Positions 33,288 through 42,339 are shown, counted from the first letter of the stretch. The stretch is 64,000 nucleotides of DNA from Micromonospora eburnea (GCF_900090225.1 NZ_FMHY01000002.1:2542001-2606000), one strand, 5' to 3'. The notes: generated by a model from the letters alone, not told the origin. Numbers and translations are program-made.

Positions 33288-34340
33288 GTGCGACTCGGGC
33301 TCAGCCTCGGATACCAGACGGCGTGGAGCACGCCGGCCGATCATCTGGCCCTGGCCCAGGAGGCGGACCGGCTCGGCTACGCGGTGGTGTGGGCGGCGGA
33401 GGCGTACGGCTCCGACTCCCCGAGCATGCTGTCGTGGATCGCCGGCCAGACCGAGCGGATCGACGTGGGCAGCGCGGTGATGCAGATCCCGGCCCGTACG
33501 CCGGCGATGACCGCGATGACCGCGGCCACCATCGACGCGCTCTCCGGCGGCCGGTTCCGGCTCGGCCTGGGCGTCTCCGGCCCACAGGTCTCCGAGGGCT
33601 GGCACGGTGTCCGCTTCGCCAAGCCGCTGGCGCGCACCCGCGAGTACGTCGACATCGTCAAGCTGGCGGTCGCCCGCAAGGAGGTCGCGTACGACGGCGA
33701 GCACTACACCCTGCCGCTGCCCGACGGCCCGGGCAAGGCGTTGCGGCTGGGCTTCCATCCGCCGCGCGCGCACATCCCGATCTACCTGGCCGCTGTCGGC
33801 CCGAAGAACCTCGAACTGGCCGGCGAGATCGCCGACGGCTGGCTGGCCGTCTTCTACGCGCCCGAGTTCGCCGAGGAGCAGCTCGCCGCCGTCCGCGCCG
33901 GCCGCGCCAAGGTCGGCAAGGAGCTGGCCGGCTTCGACGTGGTGCCGTCGGTCCCGGTGGTGGTCGGTGACGACGTCGCCTCCTGCGCCGAGCTGGTCCG
34001 CTGGTACGCCGCCCTCTACGTCGGCGGCATGGGCAGCCGGCAGCAGAACTTCTACAACCAGCTCGCCACCCGGATGGGCTACGGCGACGCCGCCCGCGAG
34101 GTGCAGGACCTCTACCTGGCCAAGCGGCAGCGCGACGCCGCCGCCGCGGTGCCGATGGAGTTCATCGACCGCACCTCGCTGCTCGGCCCGAAGGAGCGCA
34201 TCGCCGACCGGATGCGGGAGTACGCCGCCGCCGGCGTGACCACCCTGTCGGTGACCATGTTCGTCGCGGATCGGGAGAGCGGTGTGCAGACCCTGCGTAC
34301 CGTCGCCGAGGCCCTGGAGCTGTCGGGAGTCGGCGAGTGA
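33288..34340 (+). CDS. LLM-class F420-dependent oxidoreductase
   Basis: 350 residues from the GTG at 33288, which has gggagga 6-7 nt upstream; the frame opens earlier at 33243. Luciferase-like monooxygenase fold: [71 protein letters not shown]. The subgroup matches actinobacterial F420-dependent enzymes; the substrate is unknown. The stop overlaps the uppP start as GTGA. Confidence 0.87.
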   Translation: MRLGLSLGYQTAWSTPADHLALAQEADRLGYAVVWAAEAYGSDSPSMLSWIAGQTERIDVGSAVMQIPARTPAMTAMTAATIDALSGGRFRLGLGVSGPQVSEGWHGVRFAKPLARTREYVDIVKLAVARKEVAYDGEHYTLPLPDGPGKALRLGFHPPRAHIPIYLAAVGPKNLELAGEIADGWLAVFYAPEFAEEQLAAVRAGRAKVGKELAGFDVVPSVPVVVGDDVASCAELVRWYAALYVGGMGSRQQNFYNQLATRMGYGDAAREVQDLYLAKRQRDAAAAVPMEFIDRTSLLGPKERIADRMREYAAAGVTTLSVTMFVADRESGVQTLRTVAEALELSGVGE

Positions 34341-35173
34341 CCTGGGTTGAAGCCATCGTCCTGGGCATCGTCCAGGGGCTCACGGAATTCCTGCCCGTCT
34401 CCTCCTCCGGGCACCTGCGGATCACCTCGGCGCTCTTCTTCGACCGGGACGCGGGCGCGTCGTTCACCGCGGTGACCCAGCTCGGCACCGAGGCGGCGGT
34501 GCTCATCTACTTCATCAAGGACATCGGGCGGATCGTCCGGACCTGGTTCGTCGGCATGTGGGACCGCTCGGTGCGGTCCAGCCTCGACTACCGCATGGCC
34601 TGGTACGTCATCGTCGGCACCATCCCGATCGGCATCTTCGGGCTGCTGTTCAAGGACCAGATCCGCACCGCCGGCCGGAACCTCTACCTGATCTCCTTCA
34701 CGCTGATCTTCTTCGCGCTGGTGCTGGCCTTCGCCGAATACTGGGGGCGGCAGACCCGCACGCTGGAGAACTTCCGGATGCGCGACGGCGTCGTGATGGG
34801 CTTCGCCCAAGCCATGGCGCTGATCCCCGGCGTGTCCCGCTCCGGTGGCACGCTCACCTTCGGCCTCTTCCTCAACCTCACCCGGGAGACGGCGGCCCGG
34901 TACTCGTTCCTGCTGGCGATCCCGGCGGTGGTGATCTCCGGGGTCTTCAGCCTCCCGGACGTCTTCGAGCCTTCCGCGCCGGGGACCGCGGCACCGAGCG
35001 TGGCCCAGATGTTCGTCGCGACGGTGATCGCCTTCGCCATCGGCTACGCGGCCATCGCCTGGCTGCTGCGCTACGTCGCCCACCACACCCTGTACCTCTT
35101 CGTCCTGTACCGGGTGGCGCTCGGCTCGCTGCTCCTCTGCCTGCTCCTCACCGGGACGATCAGCGCGACCTGA
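34337..35173 (+). CDS. uppP: Undecaprenyl-diphosphate phosphatase
   Basis: 278 residues, multi-pass membrane protein. The diphosphatase motifs are intact: [17 protein letters not shown] near residue 20 and [18 protein letters not shown] near residue 165. It recycles undecaprenyl pyrophosphate to the lipid carrier monophosphate for peptidoglycan and other polymers. GTG start overlapping the upstream stop (GTGA). It is terminated by a perfect hairpin at 35239-35282. UppP next to the mshC-side block agrees with Rv2136c in mycobacteria. Confidence 0.93.
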   Translation: MTWVEAIVLGIVQGLTEFLPVSSSGHLRITSALFFDRDAGASFTAVTQLGTEAAVLIYFIKDIGRIVRTWFVGMWDRSVRSSLDYRMAWYVIVGTIPIGIFGLLFKDQIRTAGRNLYLISFTLIFFALVLAFAEYWGRQTRTLENFRMRDGVVMGFAQAMALIPGVSRSGGTLTFGLFLNLTRETAARYSFLLAIPAVVISGVFSLPDVFEPSAPGTAAPSVAQMFVATVIAFAIGYAAIAWLLRYVAHHTLYLFVLYRVALGSLLLCLLLTGTISAT

Positions 35174-35238
35174 TCCGCGGGTGCGAGGGAGCCCGGTCCG
35201 GGCGTTCCGGGTACGCCCGCGTCGCGCTCTGGTGGATA

Positions 35239-35282
35239 CGCCGCTGGCCGGCACCCCGGTTGCGGGGTGCCGGCCAGCGGCG
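35239..35282. terminator. Perfect bidirectional terminator after uppP
   Basis: 19-bp perfect arms (35239-35257 and 35264-35282) starting cgccgctggccgg, with a 6-nt loop, between uppP (+) and the secreted protein gene (-). Confidence 0.83.
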
Positions 35283-35306
35283 TTCATGTGTTCGGTTCTG
35301 TGGTTG

Positions 35307-35894
35307 TCAGCTGTTCCAGTACTGGGCGACCAGGTCAGCGGCCTGCTGCTCCCACTGGGCGTAGGCATCCGGGTACGCCGACACCTGCACCGTCTGGGCG
35401 GCCTTGGTCAGCGGCATGTCCTGCCACCCGTCAACCTGCTTCAGACCCTTCAGGAACGCCATCGTCGAGTACTCCGGATCAGTGATCTGCTCCGGCGAAC
35501 CCCAACCACTGGACGGACGCTGCTGGAACAGACCCAGCGAGTCATGGTCATTCTTGTCGCCGAGGTGGCCCAGGTTCTCCAACTTCGACTCCTGCAGACT
35601 CGTCGCGATCGACACCACCGCGGCCCGCTCCGGCATCCCGGCCTTCTTCGTCGCCGCGATGATCGCCTTCACGTTGCCGGTCTGCTCGTCGTTCAGACCG
35701 ATCCTCGACTGCGCGCCCTGCACACCATGCGGAATCAGCTTGCCGCTGTCCGGCTTGTCGGCCTGCACGGCGGCCACGGGGGTCATCGCGGTGGTGGGGG
35801 TCGCGTCGTGGTGGTTCAGCGGACCAGCCGCGAGGCCACCAGCGAAAGCCAGACCAGCAACACCAAGAACGCTCTTACGCAGCATCGTGTTCAT
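35307..35894 (-). CDS. Secreted lysozyme-like (transglycosylase-fold) protein
   Basis: 195 residues from ATG 35894 with ggag 7 nt upstream. A signal peptide is evident (MNTMLRKSVLGVAGLAFAGG, ending near AAGPL). After a Thr/Ala linker comes a ~120-residue domain with VKAIIAATKKAGMPERAAVV, then SLQESKLENLGHLG, whose Glu is placed like the catalytic acid of SLT/lysozyme folds, and DSLGLFQQRPSSGWGSPEQI, typical of that fold. A role in cell-wall cleavage outside the cell is likely. Such proteins are common in actinomycetes and frequently misnamed. Confidence 0.72.
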   Translation of the reverse strand: MNTMLRKSVLGVAGLAFAGGLAAGPLNHHDATPTTAMTPVAAVQADKPDSGKLIPHGVQGAQSRIGLNDEQTGNVKAIIAATKKAGMPERAAVVSIATSLQESKLENLGHLGDKNDHDSLGLFQQRPSSGWGSPEQITDPEYSTMAFLKGLKQVDGWQDMPLTKAAQTVQVSAYPDAYAQWEQQAADLVAQYWNS

Positions 35895-35917
35895 GACAAA
35901 GCTCCATTCGGGGGTTG

Positions 35918-35957
35918 GCGCACACCCGCCGACAGGGGGACGGCATTTCGTGTGCGC
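35918..35957 (-). promoter_or_regulatory. 5'-UTR hairpin of the secreted lysozyme-like gene
   Basis: Eight-nt arms gcgcacac (35918-35925) and gtgtgcgc (35950-35957) can pair 24 nt upstream of the start codon, enclosing the sequence up to the ribosome-site region. A possible translational control element. I looked for the ydaO (c-di-AMP) consensus known before some actinobacterial wall hydrolases and did not find it. Confidence 0.35.
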
Positions 35958-36252
35958 AAGCACCACGTCAGGCGCTCAAAGCAAAGGGGAAAGTCATCGA
36001 CCGGAACGCTCACGGGGCGAGGGGATCGCCTCCTCGTGGCGCCGGGACCATGTACAACGACCGACCACCCGGCGTCATTCCCGGGATCGACCCACCCGCC
36101 GACGCGGGCGGCCCGGGGCCTGGAGGCTCCTCGGTCGTGCAGCCCTGTACAACGACCCCCGCCCGTCAGCCATTCCGGCCGCAGGATGCCGCCGCTCACT
36201 CCCGAACCGGACATCCGGCGCGAAACGCGACACCGGGTGATCGCGGAACTCC
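35958..36252. other. Gene-free stretch with short duplicated segments
   Basis: No convincing gene. A segment containing tgtacaacgacc occurs twice (around 36051 and 36146), each followed by cc-rich sequence. Open frames here have no ribosome sites and read as random Arg/Pro sequence. It leads into the palindromic repeats at 36253. Confidence 0.5.
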
Positions 36253-36333
36253 GTGATCCACTCCATGTGCCGCAAACGGTGGTCACCGGCCCCGCCGAGA
36301 CCACCACATGCCGCACACGGAGTCGACCAAGAC
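36253..36333. repeat. Interspersed palindromic repeat, copy B
   Basis: Outer segments gatccactccatgtgccgca and tgccgcacacggagtcgacc are near-complementary, and inner ggtggtc / gaccacc pair, so the whole ~80 nt can fold as one long hairpin. Related copies at 17110 and 36446. Confidence 0.72.
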
Positions 36334-36445
36334 GCGGCCGAAGCCGGGCGGCCAACCGGACCCCTCACTCCACCCAAGCCGGCAGTCAACCCCGCCGAAG
36401 CGGGCATCCCCCGCAAACCGCGCCCCCAGGCGGTCGCGAGTTCGG

Positions 36446-36526
36446 GTGATCCACTCCGTGTCGCGTAAATGGTGGTCACCGGCACGGCCGTGACCACCAG
36501 ATGCCGCACCTGGAGCCGATCAAGAC
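36446..36526. repeat. Interspersed palindromic repeat, copy C
   Basis: Same plan as copy B: starts gtgatccactccgtg, inner perfect arms ggtggtcac / gtgaccacc, and ends gccgatcaagac. Copies B and C are 193 nt apart in direct orientation. The 36334-36445 spacer and 36527-36650 hold no gene. Confidence 0.72.
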
Positions 36527-36650
36527 TCGGTCGACCGACCCACCCGTCCCGCCACCATCAGGCGGGCAGGCGGGTTTATGACCGCAGAGAGCGACCGCCA
36601 ACGGGCACGGCGGGACACACCCGGCGTCGTACCGCCCTAGGGTGGTCAGG

Positions 36651-37355
36651 GTGGCGACCCTTCTGCTTCTGCGACACGGCCGAACCACCGCGAACGCCGA
36701 CGGCGGCCTGGCCGGCCGGCAGCCGGTCGAGCTGGACGAGACCGGCCGTGCCCAGGCCACGGCCGTCGGTGAGCGGTTGACGGGGTTGTCGCTGGCAGCG
36801 GTGGTGACCAGCCCGCTGATCCGCTGCCGGCAGACCCTGCAACTGGCGCTGCCGGGGGTCGAGCCGGTGGTGGAGGAGGGGCTGATCGAGTGCGGGTACG
36901 GCAGCTGGGAGGGACAGCCGCTGAAGAAGCTGGCCAAGGAGCCGCTCTGGCCAGTGGTCCAGCAGCATCCCAGCGCGGCCGTCTTCCCGGCGGGGGAGTC
37001 GATGGCGGCGATGTCGGCGCGGGCGGTCGCGGCGGTGCGCTCCTGGGATGCCCGGGTCACCGCTGAGCACGGGCCGGAGGCGGTCTGGCTGGCGTGCAGC
37101 CACGGCGATGTGATCAAGGCGATCGTGGCGGACGCGCTCGGCGTACATCTGGATCTCTTCCAGCGGATCGTCGCGGACCCGGCGTCGGTGACGGCGATCC
37201 GTTACACGCCGCTGCGCCCGTTCCTGGTCCGACTCAACGACACCGGCGGCGACCTCGCGGGTCTGGTACCGCCGCCGGCGAAGCGGCGCCGGCGGGCGGC
37301 GCGTACGACGGATTCGGACGCGGCCGTGGGCGGCGGCGCGGGGGCGGCCCCGTGA
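36651..37355 (+). CDS. Histidine phosphatase family protein (MSMEG_4193 type)
   Basis: 234 residues from the GTG at 36651 (GTG at 36642 also possible). The branch-1 phosphatase motif LLLRHGRTTANADGGLAG gives the catalytic His, with Arg in VVTSPLIRCRQT and the second His in ACSHGDVIKAIV. The family is named for MSMEG_4193 and lies beside mshC in actinobacteria. The physiological substrate is not known. The Arg/Ala/Gly-rich C terminus runs into the direct repeat at 37352, which supplies its stop codon. Confidence 0.87.
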   Translation: MATLLLLRHGRTTANADGGLAGRQPVELDETGRAQATAVGERLTGLSLAAVVTSPLIRCRQTLQLALPGVEPVVEEGLIECGYGSWEGQPLKKLAKEPLWPVVQQHPSAAVFPAGESMAAMSARAVAAVRSWDARVTAEHGPEAVWLACSHGDVIKAIVADALGVHLDLFQRIVADPASVTAIRYTPLRPFLVRLNDTGGDLAGLVPPPAKRRRRAARTTDSDAAVGGGAGAAP

Positions 37356-37449
37356 GCGCGAGGAGTGAGCCGGTCCTGCGAGCCCCGCAGTCGTGAACTG
37401 AGGTGGTCCCGTGAGCGCGAGGAGTGAGTCCTGCGAGCCCCGCAGTCGC
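37352..37449 (+). repeat. Direct repeat pair (gtgagcgcgaggagtgag family)
   Basis: Two copies, 37352-37394 and 37411-37449. Each begins gtgagcgcgaggagtgag and continues with tcctgcgagccccgcagtcg; copy 1 has 3-4 extra nt in the middle. The TGA at 37353-37355 inside copy 1 is the stop of the phosphatase gene. From memory, this type of repeat recurs in Micromonospora genomes. Confidence 0.7.
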
Positions 37450-37572
37450 CGACTGGGGTGAGCCTGCCCGCCACGCCCGGGAAGGGCCCCCGTGGGTCCC
37501 GGCGTTTCGCCCTGGGCGGATTCAAGTCGGTGCGCTGCGCGGCGCTTCCGGCGTCCGGATAGGGTCGTGGGT

Positions 37573-38151
37573 ATGACCCACCAGGTGCACGCCTTCGAGC
37601 CGCCGGAGCGGTTCGTCGCCGGAACCGTCGGCCCGCCGGGGGAGCGCACGTTCTTCCTCCAGGCGCGGGGTGGTGGTCGGCTGGTCAGCGTCGCGCTGGA
37701 GAAGGTCCAGGTGTCCCTGCTCGCCGAGAAGCTGGAGGAGCTGCTCGCCGAGGCGCAGCGCCGGTTCGGCGTCCAGCTGCCCGAGGCGCCCGCCTCGGCC
37801 GGCGACAACGACCCGCTGGACACCCCGGTCGACGAGGAGTTCCGGGTCGGCACGCTGGGCCTGGCCTTCGACGTGGACTCCGCCACCGTGGTGATCGAGG
37901 CGATCGCCGCCGGTGAGACGGAGGTCGCGGTCGCGCTGGGCGAGGCGGACGACGACGAGGACGAGGACCCGGACGAGTCGGACGACGACCTGGACCGGCT
38001 CCGGGTACGGCTGACCCCCGAGGCGACCCGTGCGTTCATCGAGCGGGCCCGCCGGGTGGTCAACGCCGGCCGCCCGCCCTGCCCGCTCTGCGGACAGCCG
38101 TTGGACCCGGCCGGCCACCTCTGCCCGCGGCACAACGGCTATCACCGGTGA
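37573..38151 (+). CDS. DUF3090 family protein
   Basis: 192 residues from ATG 37573. Family segments: HAFEPPERFVAGTVGPPGER, TFFLQARGGGRLVSVALEK, FRVGTLGLAFDVDS. A C-terminal Cys/His cluster (PPCPLCGQPLDP, then HLCPRHNGY) looks like a zinc site. An acidic Asp/Glu loop precedes it. Function unknown. It overlaps SCO1664 by GTGA; the three-gene set phosphatase-DUF3090-SCO1664 travels with mshC in actinobacteria. Confidence 0.9.
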   Translation: MTHQVHAFEPPERFVAGTVGPPGERTFFLQARGGGRLVSVALEKVQVSLLAEKLEELLAEAQRRFGVQLPEAPASAGDNDPLDTPVDEEFRVGTLGLAFDVDSATVVIEAIAAGETEVAVALGEADDDEDEDPDESDDDLDRLRVRLTPEATRAFIERARRVVNAGRPPCPLCGQPLDPAGHLCPRHNGYHR

Positions 38152-38966
38152 CCTCGTCGGAACTTCAGCCCCGACAGGACGGTGCCGCCGCGCTGCGGCT
38201 GCTCACCGACGGTGAGCTCGCCCTGGAGGGGCGGCTGGTCGACGCCTCCAACACCACCCTGCGCGGGATCCTCACCCTCGACGGGCTGACCGCCCGCTGT
38301 GTCTACAAGCCGGTCCGGGGCGAGCGTCCGCTCTGGGACTTCCCGGACGGCACGCTCGCCGGCCGGGAGGTCGCGGCCTACCTCGTGTCCCGGGCCACCG
38401 GGTGGGATCTGGTGCCGCCGACGGTGCTGCGGGACGGGCCGTTCGGGCCCGGCTCCTGCCAGCTCTGGATCGACGAGCCGGAGGAGGTCGAGCCGCTGGT
38501 CGGGTTCGTGCCGGCCGCGGCGGTACCGGCGCGCTGGTTCCCGGTCGCGGCAGCCCGCGACGACGACGGTGCCGAGTACGCCCTCGCCCACGCCGACGAC
38601 CCACGCCTGGCCCGGCTGGCTGTCCTCGATGCGGTGATCAACAACGCCGACCGCAAGGGCGGCCACGTGATCGTGGGCCCGGCCGACCAGATCTACGGGG
38701 TGGACCACGGCGTCTGCTTCCACGTCGAGGACAAGCTGCGGACGGTGCTGTGGGGCTGGGCCGGCCAGCAGCTCCCGCCGGATGCGGTGGAGATGCTGGC
38801 CGGGCTGGCCGGGCAGCTCACCGGACGGCTCGGCGACGAGCTGTCCGAGCAGCTCACCATCGGTGAGGTCGCCGAGCTGGCGGCTCGGGTGGACCGGCTG
38901 CGGGAGACCGGCCGGTTCCCGCTGCCCCCACAGGACTGGCCGGCGATGCCCTGGCCGCCCATGTGA
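38148..38966 (+). CDS. SCO1664 family protein
   Basis: 272 residues from GTG 38148. A divergent kinase-like (PI3/4-kinase-related) plan: ARCVYKPVRGERPLWDFPDG at the nucleotide-lysine position, REVAAYLVSRATGWDLVPPT, then LAVLDAVINNADRKGGHV, which resembles the catalytic D-x3-N-x-D region, and GVDHGVCFHVEDKLRTVLWG at the metal-binding Asp/His. Enzymatic activity is not proven. Coupled to DUF3090. Confidence 0.87.
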   Translation: MTSSELQPRQDGAAALRLLTDGELALEGRLVDASNTTLRGILTLDGLTARCVYKPVRGERPLWDFPDGTLAGREVAAYLVSRATGWDLVPPTVLRDGPFGPGSCQLWIDEPEEVEPLVGFVPAAAVPARWFPVAAARDDDGAEYALAHADDPRLARLAVLDAVINNADRKGGHVIVGPADQIYGVDHGVCFHVEDKLRTVLWGWAGQQLPPDAVEMLAGLAGQLTGRLGDELSEQLTIGEVAELAARVDRLRETGRFPLPPQDWPAMPWPPM

Positions 38967-39033
38967 GCCGCTGTCGCGTTGATCACTCCGGGCCCGCCGC
39001 CCGAGCCCGTGACGGATCGTTAGGCTGGCGGTC

Positions 39034-40272
39034 ATGGAGTCTTGGGTGGGGCACGAGGTGCCACGGCTGCCGGGCATGGGCCAGCCACTGAGGTTGTACG
39101 ACTCGGCGCGGCGAGGTGTCCACCCCAGCCAGCCCGGCGGCGTCGCCTCGATGTACGTCTGCGGCATCACCCCGTACGACGCGACGCACCTCGGGCACGC
39201 CGCCACCATGATCACCTTTGACCTGGTCCAGCGGATGTGGCGGGACGCCGGCCTGACCGTGCGGTACGTGCAGAACGTCACCGACATCGACGACCCGCTG
39301 TTGGAGCGGGCCGAGCGCGACGGCGAGGACTGGAAGGTCCTGGCCATGCGGGAGACCGCCCTGTTCCGGGAGGACATGGAGGCGCTGCGGATCATCCCGC
39401 CGGCGCACTACGTGGGCGCGATCGAGTCGATTCCGGACATCGCCGAGAAGGTCCTCGTGCTGCTCAAGGACGGCGCGGCGTACCGGCTCGACGACGGCAC
39501 CGGCGACGTCTACTTCGACATCACCGCCGCGCCGGCGTTCGGCTACGAGTCCAATCTGTCCCGCGAGCAGATGCTGGAGATCTTCCCGGAGCGCGGTGGC
39601 GACCCGGACCGGACCGGCAAGCGCGACCCGCTCGACCCGCTGCTGTGGCGTGGCGCCCGGGCGGGTGAGCCGTCCTGGCCGGGTGGTGACCTGGGCGCCG
39701 GCCGACCCGGTTGGCACATCGAGTGCACCGTGATCGCCCTGAACCTGCTCGGCGACCGGATCGACGTGCAGGGCGGCGGCAACGACCTGCTCTTCCCGCA
39801 CCACGAGTGCTCGGCGGCGCACGCCGAGCGGCTGACCGGAGAGGCGCCGTTCGCCGCCCACTACGTGCACGCCGGCATGATCGGGCTGGACGGCGAGAAG
39901 ATGTCGAAGTCCAGGGGCAACCTGGTCTTCGTCTCGCGGTTGCGGGCCGACCGGGTGGACCCGGTGGCGGTCCGGCTGGCCCTGATGAGCGGGCACTACC
40001 GTGCTGACCGCTCCTGGACCGACGAGCTGCTCGCCGTGGCGCAGCAGCGGCTGGCCCGCTGGCGGCAGGCCGCCGCCGCGCCGTCCGGGCCGTCCGGGGC
40101 CGAGCTGCTGGCCGGGGTACGCGCCCGCCTCGCCGAAGACCTCGACACCCCCGGTGCCCTGGCGGTGGCGGACGCCTGGGCCGAGCAGGCCCTGGCCGGC
40201 GTCGCCGCCGACGCGGAGGCCCCGAAGCTCTTCGCCGACACGGTCGACGCCCTCCTCGGCATCCGCCTCTGA
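39034..40272 (+). CDS. mshC: Mycothiol ligase MshC (cysteine:1D-myo-inositol 2-amino-2-deoxy-alpha-D-glucopyranoside ligase)
   Basis: 412 residues. A class I aminoacyl-tRNA-synthetase-like enzyme related to CysRS: zinc Cys in [10 protein letters not shown], the HIGH analogue THLGHA, zinc-site residues in WHIECT and PHHECS, and KMSKS in [14 protein letters not shown]. It joins cysteine to GlcN-inositol in mycothiol synthesis. CysRS-specific anticodon-binding sequence is missing and the length fits MshC. It follows the phosphatase/DUF3090/SCO1664 trio on the same strand. Confidence 0.95.
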   Translation: MESWVGHEVPRLPGMGQPLRLYDSARRGVHPSQPGGVASMYVCGITPYDATHLGHAATMITFDLVQRMWRDAGLTVRYVQNVTDIDDPLLERAERDGEDWKVLAMRETALFREDMEALRIIPPAHYVGAIESIPDIAEKVLVLLKDGAAYRLDDGTGDVYFDITAAPAFGYESNLSREQMLEIFPERGGDPDRTGKRDPLDPLLWRGARAGEPSWPGGDLGAGRPGWHIECTVIALNLLGDRIDVQGGGNDLLFPHHECSAAHAERLTGEAPFAAHYVHAGMIGLDGEKMSKSRGNLVFVSRLRADRVDPVAVRLALMSGHYRADRSWTDELLAVAQQRLARWRQAAAAPSGPSGAELLAGVRARLAEDLDTPGALAVADAWAEQALAGVAADAEAPKLFADTVDALLGIRL

Positions 40273-40332
40273 CCGGCGTTCCCGGACCCACCCACCCGCC
40301 GCCCCAGGGCGACAAGATCCCGCTCGATCCAT

Positions 40333-40371
40333 GAAGTAGTGGCCTCGTCGTGCCGGTGAGGCCACTACTTC
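40333..40371. terminator. Perfect bidirectional terminator between mshC and the GntR gene
   Basis: 14-bp perfect arms gaagtagtggcctc (40333-40346) and gaggccactacttc (40358-40371) with an 11-nt loop between convergent genes. Confidence 0.8.
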
Positions 40372-40425
40372 CGCGTTCGATTGTGATCAATCCAGGGTCG
40401 ACGTCACCGCGGGCGGCGGGCGGGA

Positions 40426-41217
40426 TCAGCCGAGGACGAGGCCGGGATCGGGGTCCGGGTCGGGGGCTGGGGCGGGGATCTTGTACTCCTCGGTGAGGGT
40501 GGTCATCGGGCCGGGCCAGGTGGCCTGGGCGACCTCGATCGGCTTGCGCCGCTCGTCGTACGCGATGTGCAGCAGGTGCAGCACCGGGGTGTCCGGCCGG
40601 ATCTGGAGGGTCTCCGCCTCCTCCCGGCTGGGCTGGCGCGCGCTGATCGTGTCGGTCGCGGTGACGTACCGGCGGCCGGTGGCCTCCTCGGCCTCCTGGT
40701 AGAGCGGGCGGCCGAACGCCTCGGCCCGTTCCAGCGAGGTGCCGGCGGTGTCGCCGGGCAGGAACCAGGAGGCGCCCACCTCGACCGGTGACTCGTCGGT
40801 GCGGACCAGGTGCCGGCGGCAGAGCAGGTCGGTGCCGTCGGGCACGCCGAACGCGTCGGCCACCTCGGGCGGGGCGGGGGCGCGGCCGACGGAGACGAGC
40901 TGCTGCCGGTACCGGGCGGCCAGGTCGGTGTGGTAGCCGCGAAAGCCGCCGTACCGGCCGCGGGAGAGCCGGTTGAGCCGGCGCCGGGTGCCCCGGACGT
41001 ACGTACCGGAGCCGGGTTTGGTGATCAGGATGCCCTCGACCCGCAGCTGGTCGACGGCGCGTTGCACGGTCTGCTTCGCGACGCCGAACATCTCGGCGAT
41101 GGCCGGGATGGACGGCAGTCGCTCGCCCGGCCCCCAGTCGCCGCGGCGGACCTGGGCCTTGAGCTGTGCGGCGATCTGCCGGTGCGGGAACTCCGCCGCC
41201 CCCGGGTTGATCTGCAT
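40426..41217 (-). CDS. GntR/HutC-family regulator with UTRA domain
   Basis: 263 residues from ATG 41217 (gaggagg site). The N-terminal winged helix (HRQIAAQLKAQVRRGDWGPG, LPSIPAIAEMFGVAKQTVQR, GILITKPGSGTYVRG) is followed by a UTRA ligand domain (FGVPDGTDLLCRRHLVRTDE, then ISARQPSREEAETLQI and VLHLLHIAYDERRKPIEVA). The C terminus is a Pro/Asp tail. The effector is unknown. A ctag-rich operator candidate lies 20 nt upstream of its start, suggesting autoregulation. Confidence 0.88.
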   Translation of the reverse strand: MQINPGAAEFPHRQIAAQLKAQVRRGDWGPGERLPSIPAIAEMFGVAKQTVQRAVDQLRVEGILITKPGSGTYVRGTRRRLNRLSRGRYGGFRGYHTDLAARYRQQLVSVGRAPAPPEVADAFGVPDGTDLLCRRHLVRTDESPVEVGASWFLPGDTAGTSLERAEAFGRPLYQEAEEATGRRYVTATDTISARQPSREEAETLQIRPDTPVLHLLHIAYDERRKPIEVAQATWPGPMTTLTEEYKIPAPAPDPDPDPGLVLG

Positions 41218-41236
41218 GCCCGCCTCCTCATGGCAG

Positions 41237-41258
41237 CTAGGTTCCTAGGATGCCCTAG
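41237..41258. promoter_or_regulatory. Operator candidate upstream of the GntR gene
   Basis: ctagg-tt-cctag (41237-41248) is an inverted repeat, followed by a third ctag at 41255-41258. It lies 20-41 nt before the GntR start codon, where autoregulatory sites of this family usually lie. Confidence 0.45.
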
Positions 41259-41290
41259 CGGCGGTGACCACGCCACCCCCGACACGAAGA

Positions 41291-41316
41291 AACCGGGCCC
41301 CGCACGGAGCCCGGTT
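41291..41316 (-). terminator. Terminator after the PAC2 gene
   Basis: 11-nt arms aaccgggcccc (41291-41301) and ggagcccggtt (41306-41316) pair with one G-U wobble; on the minus strand the stem is followed by ttctt. It lies 11 nt past the PAC2 stop. Confidence 0.72.
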
Positions 41317-41326
41317 CCCCGAGTGA

Positions 41327-42196
41327 CTACCAGGAGCCGGCGGTCGGGCCGGCGGAACCGCCGCGGCGGCGCAGGTACTTCTCGAACTCCTGGGCGATCT
41401 CGTCCCCGGTCAACGGGGTGATGCCGGCGTCGCCGACCCGTTCCTCCAGCTCGCGGACGTACTCGCCCAGCTCGGCGTCCTGCTCGGCGGCGCTGCGCAC
41501 CCGCCGCTCCCACTCGGCGGCCTCCTCGGCCAGGTCGGCCATCGGCACCGGCAGGTCGAGAACCTCCTCGACCCGGTGCAGCAGCGCCAGGGTGGCCTTG
41601 GGGCAGGGCGGGTTGTTGGCGTAGTGCGGCACGTGCACCCAGAACGACACCGCGTCGACCTCGGCCCGGGTGCAGGCGTCGTGCAGCACCCCGACGATGC
41701 CGGTCGGCCCGTCGTAGCGGGTGGGGGTGAGCTGGTAGCGCTTGGCGGCGTCGACGTCCGACGCGCTGCCGCTGATCGGCAGCGGCCGGGTGTACGGCAC
41801 GTCGGCCAGCAGCGCGCCGAGCAACACCACTCGCTCGACCTCCAGGCTGTGGCAGATCTCCAGCACCTGCTCGCAGAAGGTGCGCCAGCGCATGCTCGGC
41901 TCGATGCCGCGGATCAGCACCACGTCCCGCTCGGTGCCCGCCGGGCTGGCCACCATGAAACGGGTGGTCGGCCACTCCACCCGGCGGGTCTCGCCGTCGG
42001 CCATGGTGATGGTCGGCCGGCTCACCTGGAAGTCGTAGAAATCCTCCGGGTCCAGCTCGGCCACCTGCCGGGCCTCCCAGACCTGCTCCAGGTGCTCCAC
42101 TGCGGCGGTGGAGGCGTCCGCGGCGTCGTTCCAGCCCTCGAAGGCCGCGATGGCGACCGGGGAGCGCAGCACCGGCAGCCCGTCGAACTCGGTCAC
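41327..42196 (-). CDS. PAC2 family protein
   Basis: 289 residues from GTG 42196. The PAC2 domain, related to eukaryotic proteasome assembly chaperone 2, is recognised by VAIAAFEGWNDAADASTAAV, then ITMADGETRRVEWPTTRFM, VVLIRGIEPSMRWRTFCEQV and WVHVPHYANNPPCPKATLAL. The bacterial role is unproven, although actinobacteria have a proteasome. Its position next to metH matches Rv2125/Rv2124c. The GTGA overlap links it to a small upstream frame (42193-42339). Confidence 0.88.
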   Translation of the reverse strand: MTEFDGLPVLRSPVAIAAFEGWNDAADASTAAVEHLEQVWEARQVAELDPEDFYDFQVSRPTITMADGETRRVEWPTTRFMVASPAGTERDVVLIRGIEPSMRWRTFCEQVLEICHSLEVERVVLLGALLADVPYTRPLPISGSASDVDAAKRYQLTPTRYDGPTGIVGVLHDACTRAEVDAVSFWVHVPHYANNPPCPKATLALLHRVEEVLDLPVPMADLAEEAAEWERRVRSAAEQDAELGEYVRELEERVGDAGITPLTGDEIAQEFEKYLRRRGGSAGPTAGSW

Positions 42197-42339
42197 GCCG
42201 TCACCCCGCCCCGCTCGTCGGGAGCGTCGCCGGGTCGCTGCCCGGACGTCTGCCCGCCTACGACAACTCCAGTTCGGCGCGTCTGACGCCGCGCCGCGAC
42301 CTGGCGCCGTCGCACGGTCGCGTCCCTGATGTCCTTCAC
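42193..42339 (-). CDS. Candidate 48-residue basic leader ORF before PAC2
   Basis: A GTG at 42339 opens a frame (VKDIRDATVRRRQVAARRQ at the start) ending at TGA 42195-42193, which overlaps the PAC2 GTG as GTGA. The product is Arg-rich. The ribosome site is weak, so translation is uncertain; the coupling geometry is the main argument. Confidence 0.33.
   Translation of the reverse strand: MKDIRDATVRRRQVAARRQTRRTGVVVGGQTSGQRPGDAPDERGGVTA

Noticed and set aside
35895..36060. c-di-AMP (ydaO) riboswitch before the secreted wall hydrolase
   Set aside because: Such leaders are known before actinobacterial wall hydrolases, but I could not find the conserved blocks; only a simple hairpin is visible.
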